DNA of 64,000 bases from Alphaproteobacteria bacterium (GTDB lineage: Bacteria; Pseudomonadota; Alphaproteobacteria; Caulobacterales; Aquidulcibacteraceae), in assembly GCA_030430715.1 (NCBI GenBank), contig JAUIJZ010000003.1, positions 1 to 64,000 on the forward strand. The letters are read 5' to 3'. Every line of letters starts with the position of its first letter. Within the stretch, counting starts at the first letter, position 1. Shown one piece after another: positions 60,728 to 64,000 of the stretch. A model generated the notes under the pieces. The model searched no databases and had not been told where the DNA came from. It saw only the letters and a list, made by a program, of their open reading frames with translations. The position numbers and the translations under genes are program-made.

Positions 60728-61933
60728 TTAGGAACCAAACTCGCGCTCAAGCCGCTCGATGTTCATCGCATCCACCGCCGCGCGCGCTTGATCGGCGGAA
60801 ACCCCGCCCGTGCCTTCCGCCGTCACCGCGACGCCGCGCCCGACAATGCCATAGCTCGCCGTGCCCGCGCTGTTGCTGACTTCCTGGCTGATGACCCGGC
60901 CGTCCACGGTATTGGTGCGCGAATAACCGTCGGCGTCTTGTCGGCTCTGCTGCATGTTCATCGCGCCCGCAGCGGCGGCCAGTCCGCCCATCGGGCCCAT
61001 ATGCGTGACGCTCAGCGTCAGCCGCGCGCCGCCATTTTCATAAACGCCCTCGGCATTGGCCGCGCCCATCGCGCTGCTGGACGATTGCGACGTCAGACGA
61101 AAACCGCCCGGCAAAGCTTGCGGCAAACGGGTGGCGAGTTGCGAGGGATCGATCGCCGCCGCGCCGCCGCCGCCGGCCGCGCCTGCGGCGCCCGCTGCGC
61201 CGGCCGCATAGCCTTCCGCCGCGCGTTCGAGTGCGCCGAGGTCGACAGAGCCGCCGCCCGGAAGCGTGATTTCGCCTTGGTCCGAACGCGGCGCCGATTG
61301 GCCGAACGTGACGCCGCCAGCGGCCGCGCCAAGTCCCGCCGCGCCGCGCACGGCGCCGAGCACAGCGCCGATCACGAAGAACACGACAATGCCGACAACG
61401 ATCAGCGTCGCGAAATAGCCGATGCGTTTATCTTCGGGCGTCTTCATCAGGCGCGGCAGGCCGATAAACAGCAGCACGAACGAATAGAGCCCGAGGATTC
61501 CCAAAACGCCGAGTGCGGGAATGATCGAGAAGACGCCGGCCAGCATGGCCGCCGTGAACGAATAGGCCATCAGCTTGTGCGCCTGGCCTTGATCCTGTGT
61601 CGATCCGAAAGAGGGCGCGAGTGCATTGGCGATCATGGCGATCACGTACACGCCGGCCATATAAGACGCGACTTGCACCACCGCGCTGATCGCGCCGGTC
61701 ACGATCGGCACGCGATAGCTGAAGCCGAGCGCGGAAACGCCGAACACCGACATGCCGATGAAGCCGGCAATGGCTGCGATCGCGGCCAGGGGCAAAACGT
61801 AACCCGTATAGAGCTTGCCGATATCGGCGGGCTCGGCGGCGATGCGCTCCCACTCGGTCTGCGGCTTCAAGAGAATGTTCTTGGCGCGCTCGACGATATT
61901 GGGTGCGCTCACATTAGTGGGGTCAACGGTCAT
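60728..61933 (-). CDS. Yip1-family membrane protein with long low-complexity C-terminus
   Basis: 401 residues from MTVDPTNVSAPNIVERAKNI. Residues about 10-205 match the Yip1 domain: KNILLKPQTEWERIAAEP, then five membrane segments. The last ~195 residues are an unusual addition: a Gly/Ala-rich linker (EGYAAGAAGAAGAAGGGG) and a soluble domain with GGFRLTSQSSSSA and SVTHMGPMGG. The role is unknown. Divergent from the DUF454 gene. Confidence 0.72.
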   Translation of the reverse strand: MTVDPTNVSAPNIVERAKNILLKPQTEWERIAAEPADIGKLYTGYVLPLAAIAAIAGFIGMSVFGVSALGFSYRVPIVTGAISAVVQVASYMAGVYVIAMIANALAPSFGSTQDQGQAHKLMAYSFTAAMLAGVFSIIPALGVLGILGLYSFVLLFIGLPRLMKTPEDKRIGYFATLIVVGIVVFFVIGAVLGAVRGAAGLGAAAGGVTFGQSAPRSDQGEITLPGGGSVDLGALERAAEGYAAGAAGAAGAAGGGGAAAIDPSQLATRLPQALPGGFRLTSQSSSSAMGAANAEGVYENGGARLTLSVTHMGPMGGLAAAAGAMNMQQSRQDADGYSRTNTVDGRVISQEVSNSAGTASYGIVGRGVAVTAEGTGGVSADQARAAVDAMNIERLEREFGS

Positions 61934-62088
61934 ACGGCAGCCTCCCAAGCGATGACGGCGCCATGCTAGTCGCAAACCGCGATATGGCCAAGGCGCGGCG
62001 GCCTTATTCGCCCCTTGGGCTTGCTAGGCTCTTGATAGTTGTATTTGGCGCCGCGCTGTTCCATCCCGCGCGCGATGGTTTCGGAAAC

Positions 62089-62463
62089 ATGATGACGCCT
62101 CGGCGCGCAGCTTGGTTCGCGTTCGGCGCCGCCGCCCTTGGCCTTGGCGTCATCGGCATTGTCGTGCCGCTTCTGCCGACGACGCCATTCTTGCTGCTGG
62201 CCGCGTTTGCTTTCGCGCGTTCGTCGGAGCGCTGGCATGCGTGGCTGATCGGCCATCGCGTTTTCGGGCCGATGATTCAAAACTGGCGCACGCATGGCGC
62301 CATTAGCCGCCGCGCGAAAATCTCCGCGCTGATCGCGATGGCGGTGGTGCTCGGCATTTCAGCAGCGATGCATGTGCCGCTTTTGCTGCTGGCAATTCAG
62401 GCGCTGGTGTTGGCGGCGGTGGCGGCGTTCATTCTTTCACGCCCGATCCCGCCGCGCGATTGA
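62089..62463 (+). CDS. DUF454 (YbaN family) membrane protein
   Basis: 124 residues from MMTPRRAAWFAFGAAALGLG. The pattern LGLGVIGIVVPLLPTTPFLLLAAFAFARSS, HRVFGPMIQNWRTHGAISRRAK is the DUF454 signature. Two or three membrane helices. Function unknown; some members sit near heme or respiration genes, but not here. An upstream extension to 61963 is rejected. Confidence 0.85.
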   Translation: MMTPRRAAWFAFGAAALGLGVIGIVVPLLPTTPFLLLAAFAFARSSERWHAWLIGHRVFGPMIQNWRTHGAISRRAKISALIAMAVVLGISAAMHVPLLLLAIQALVLAAVAAFILSRPIPPRD

Positions 62464-62573
62464 GCGGCGCGCTCGGGGAGAGAGGCGGCGTTTCGCCGAA
62501 GGCGGTCAGCCGAATTTTCAGAAATGGTGGCTAACGCTGTGAAATATGCAGACACGGCGAAAGCGTACGTAAT

Positions 62574-63056
62574 TCAGCAAAGACGCCGCCTTAGCCCGAG
62601 CCATATTATCTTATTCTCGTCCGTAAAAAGTATTCTCACACAGCGTCCCTCTAGTCGAGGACCGCCGAACCTTGCGGGGTGATTGAAGGCGGATGTGTTC
62701 ACACTATAAGTTGTCGTGAAAACGCGCCCTTCCACTTCAAAGGTTTGAGTGCTGCTTCCGTATGGGGGCGCGTCAATGAAATTTTCAACGCGCCCCTCCA
62801 CGCTTTCGTATTGGCCGGTTCGAAATGCGTTGAGTAGATACTCGTACTCCTGCTTCGAATACGCAATAGTTTCGAATGACCCGTAGATGCCGGCCCCGGC
62901 CGCAAAGAGCGCCAGAAGCTTTGCAATTCGTCCTCCGATAACGACCAGGGCGAATGCCATCACCGCCCCCGCTATGAGCGGCATAAGTGCGAACATCCAG
63001 CCGTGGAATGGCCGTTCAGCGATGCTGAAAAGGACAACGTAGTCGGCTGCTATCAC
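62574..63056 (-). CDS. Lower-GC hypothetical membrane protein
   Basis: 160 residues, GTG start at 63056. Two hydrophobic segments (about 19-41 and 46-60) are followed by a soluble domain with QTFEVEGRVFTTTYSVNTSAF, GRCVRILFTDENKIIWLGL. No family recognised. Its base composition is visibly less GC-rich than the neighbours and codon use differs, so it was probably acquired. The 110-bp gap downstream (62464-62573) shows no gene. Confidence 0.5.
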   Translation of the reverse strand: MIAADYVVLFSIAERPFHGWMFALMPLIAGAVMAFALVVIGGRIAKLLALFAAGAGIYGSFETIAYSKQEYEYLLNAFRTGQYESVEGRVENFIDAPPYGSSTQTFEVEGRVFTTTYSVNTSAFNHPARFGGPRLEGRCVRILFTDENKIIWLGLRRRLC

Positions 63057-63163
63057 TTAGCGCCCCCGCTCAATACGAGCTGGCAACCAACTACCCCCAA
63101 GCGTCAGTGAATCCAGCATTCGCGCTCTGGCCGTGAGTGCTTCAAGCCCATTTTGGTCACCCT

Positions 63164-63186
63164 CCCTCTCCCCTTGTGGGAGAGGG
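63164..63186. repeat. REP-like palindrome, left arm
   Basis: CCCTCTCCC, loop CTTGT, GGGAGAGGG: perfect 9-bp stem. With the hairpin at 63294-63316 it forms an inverted pair (loops CTTGT and ACAAG are reverse complements) inside the 310-bp gene-free stretch 63057-63366. I see no gene there; a 66-codon ORF on the minus strand is a product of the repeats. Confidence 0.7.
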
Positions 63187-63293
63187 GGATCACACGCGCA
63201 ACAGAATGTTCAAGCTCCGTCTTGGGGGAGGGGTGTTTGCGCGTCGCTTTGAATGCTATTGCGCCATCACCCCTCATCCGGCGCTGCGCGCCA

Positions 63294-63316
63294 CCTTCTC
63301 CCACAAGGGGAGAAGG
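63294..63316. repeat. REP-like palindrome, right arm
   Basis: CCTTCTCCC, loop ACAAG, GGGAGAAGG: perfect 9-bp stem, 51 bp before the next gene. Pairs with the palindrome at 63164-63186 to make a composite element of about 150 bp with a GC-rich centre. Confidence 0.7.
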
Positions 63317-63366
63317 ACAAATCTATCCGCCCCCTCCAGCACCGCGCGTAAGCTTGCGCGCACATC

Positions 63367-63846
63367 ATGCGATCCGCACCCGCCCCCATCAGCCAACACA
63401 AGCTCTCCAGGCTCAATGCCTGGATGCGGCTGTGGCTGATTTGGTTCGCGGGCGTGTTCGCGCATCTGTGGGGCAAGGGCGAGGGCGCGCATGCGCGCGC
63501 GTTTGATGAACCAGCGCGTTATGTCGCCCAGCTCGTCGCTCTGCACGCGTTTGCGCGGCTGAAACTGAAGCCGCGCTGCGCGCATCGGCACGGACGTTTG
63601 AAATATGCCAGCTTGCGCGCCGTTGCCGGTTCCGCGCTCCGGCGCGCCATGCGCGGACGAGACGGCGCAGCGCGCCTATTCGCCATCTTCGCCGTGCTGC
63701 GTGAGATCGATGCGCATGTCGCGCGGCTTTTGCGCCGCTTGCGCAATGGCCTCACGCGGATGCGCGTGATCCTGCCGCGTGCGGAAGCCGCGCCCGCGCC
63801 CTGCGCGCCGGCGTTTCCGCGCGTGGCTTGCGCCGATACGTCCTAG
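63367..63846 (+). CDS. Hypothetical Arg/Ala-rich protein
   Basis: 159 residues. One possible membrane segment (about 17-34, LNAWMRLWLIWFAGVFAHLW), then a basic, Arg-rich helical region (RAVAGSALRRAMRGRDGAARL, REIDAHVARLLRRLRNG). No family recognised. It lies after the repeat pair and before the partial gene at the right edge. Coding status is moderately likely: the third positions are GC-biased. Confidence 0.45.
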   Translation: MRSAPAPISQHKLSRLNAWMRLWLIWFAGVFAHLWGKGEGAHARAFDEPARYVAQLVALHAFARLKLKPRCAHRHGRLKYASLRAVAGSALRRAMRGRDGAARLFAIFAVLREIDAHVARLLRRLRNGLTRMRVILPRAEAAPAPCAPAFPRVACADTS

Positions 63847-63925
63847 AACGCGCCTCAGCTCGATCTCGATCACGCACGACAACGCCAACAGCGCGCAGCT
63901 TTTGGCGCCGCTCGGCGTGCGCGCG

Positions 63926-64000
63926 TTAAACGTCTTCGATGCGCGCGCCGATGCCGGCCATGAAGTTCGCGAAATCGGGAAATGAAGTCGCGATCATGTG
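63926..64000 (-). CDS. C-terminal end of an unidentified protein, cut by window edge
   Basis: The minus strand from 64000 reads HMIATSFPDFANFMAGIGAR then IEDV and TAA at 63928-63926. The smooth amino-acid composition and high frame bias suggest a real C-terminus, but 24 residues are too few to name a family. Window edge truncates it. Confidence 0.4.
   Translation of the reverse strand, partial: HMIATSFPDFANFMAGIGARIEDV

Noticed and set aside
63104-63304. 66-codon minus-strand ORF over the repeat pair
   Set aside because: Its sequence is made of the palindromic repeat arms; no ribosome site and no coding bias.

Overview
The window is a GC-rich, gene-dense piece of an alphaproteobacterial chromosome. 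Gene content and order point to the Caulobacterales, most like Hyphomonadaceae-type genomes. The evidence is the order trpF-trpB-trpA-accD-folC next to trxA, addA, addB, murU, amgK and tsaE, the lysA/small lipoprotein/argH set, metX-metW, a SigF-NrsF pair and an RpoE-ChrR pair. Species identity is not resolvable by eye. Almost everything is core metabolism and envelope biology. Operons are tightly packed with many 1- to 4-nt stop/start overlaps. I see no tRNA, rRNA, CRISPR array, prophage or insertion sequence.

Layout. 1-1.4 kb: start of gloB, a methyltransferase and a PII protein. 1.4-4.8 kb: a photo-oxidative stress module, with sigma-E and ChrR facing a FAD-oxidoreductase/DUF1365 operon across a mirrored sigma-E promoter. 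4.8-8.4 kb: metXW facing chorismate mutase-tyrA. 8.4-12.3 kb: a minus-strand operon ftsE-ftsX-ydcF-plsC-DUF2125. 12.4-14.3 kb: zinc-ribbon protein, phosphoribosyltransferase and a membrane protein. 14.3-21 kb: a lipoprotein, a DUF4175-type protein, then argH-lipoprotein-lysA facing a TlpA-like thioredoxin. 21-24 kb: a Gly/Glu-rich lipoprotein, a PKHX dioxygenase, small membrane proteins and a DUF938 methyltransferase. 24-27.5 kb: hbd, etfA, etfB and a DoxX-like protein. 27.5-34.4 kb: an orphan Hsp70/actin-fold protein, sigF-nrsF, pheA, a hybrid histidine kinase and kdsB. 34.4-40.4 kb: cytochrome c, MarR regulator, LytM peptidase, leucyl aminopeptidase, TPR lipoprotein and a ferredoxin/ferredoxin-reductase pair. 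40.5-49.4 kb: tsaE-amgK-murU-addB-addA and trxA on the plus strand. 49.4-55.3 kb: trpF-trpB-(secreted protein)-(trpA remnant)-GFA-trpA-accD-folC on the minus strand. 55.3-59.2 kb: mscL, a YciI-like protein, ihfB, rpsA and cmk. 59.2-64 kb: a Baeyer-Villiger-type monooxygenase, Yip1-like and DUF454 membrane proteins, then a more accessory end with a lower-GC gene, palindromic repeats and two unknown genes.

The most interesting points are these. The trp operon carries a decayed second copy of the trpA 5' end, a REP-like hairpin and two extra genes between trpB and trpA, with translational coupling kept across every junction. A palindromic pair of TGATCC boxes gives divergent sigma-E promoters. 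A near-consensus sigma-F promoter overlaps the pheA stop codon. A CTGC-N3-GCAG (PhaR-type) dyad lies upstream of hbd. MetX lacks its nucleophilic serine, and FtsE has lost the usual Q-loop, catalytic Glu and switch His. I did not find a convincing wholly new system; these are anomalies and regulatory sites inside otherwise ordinary neighbourhoods.
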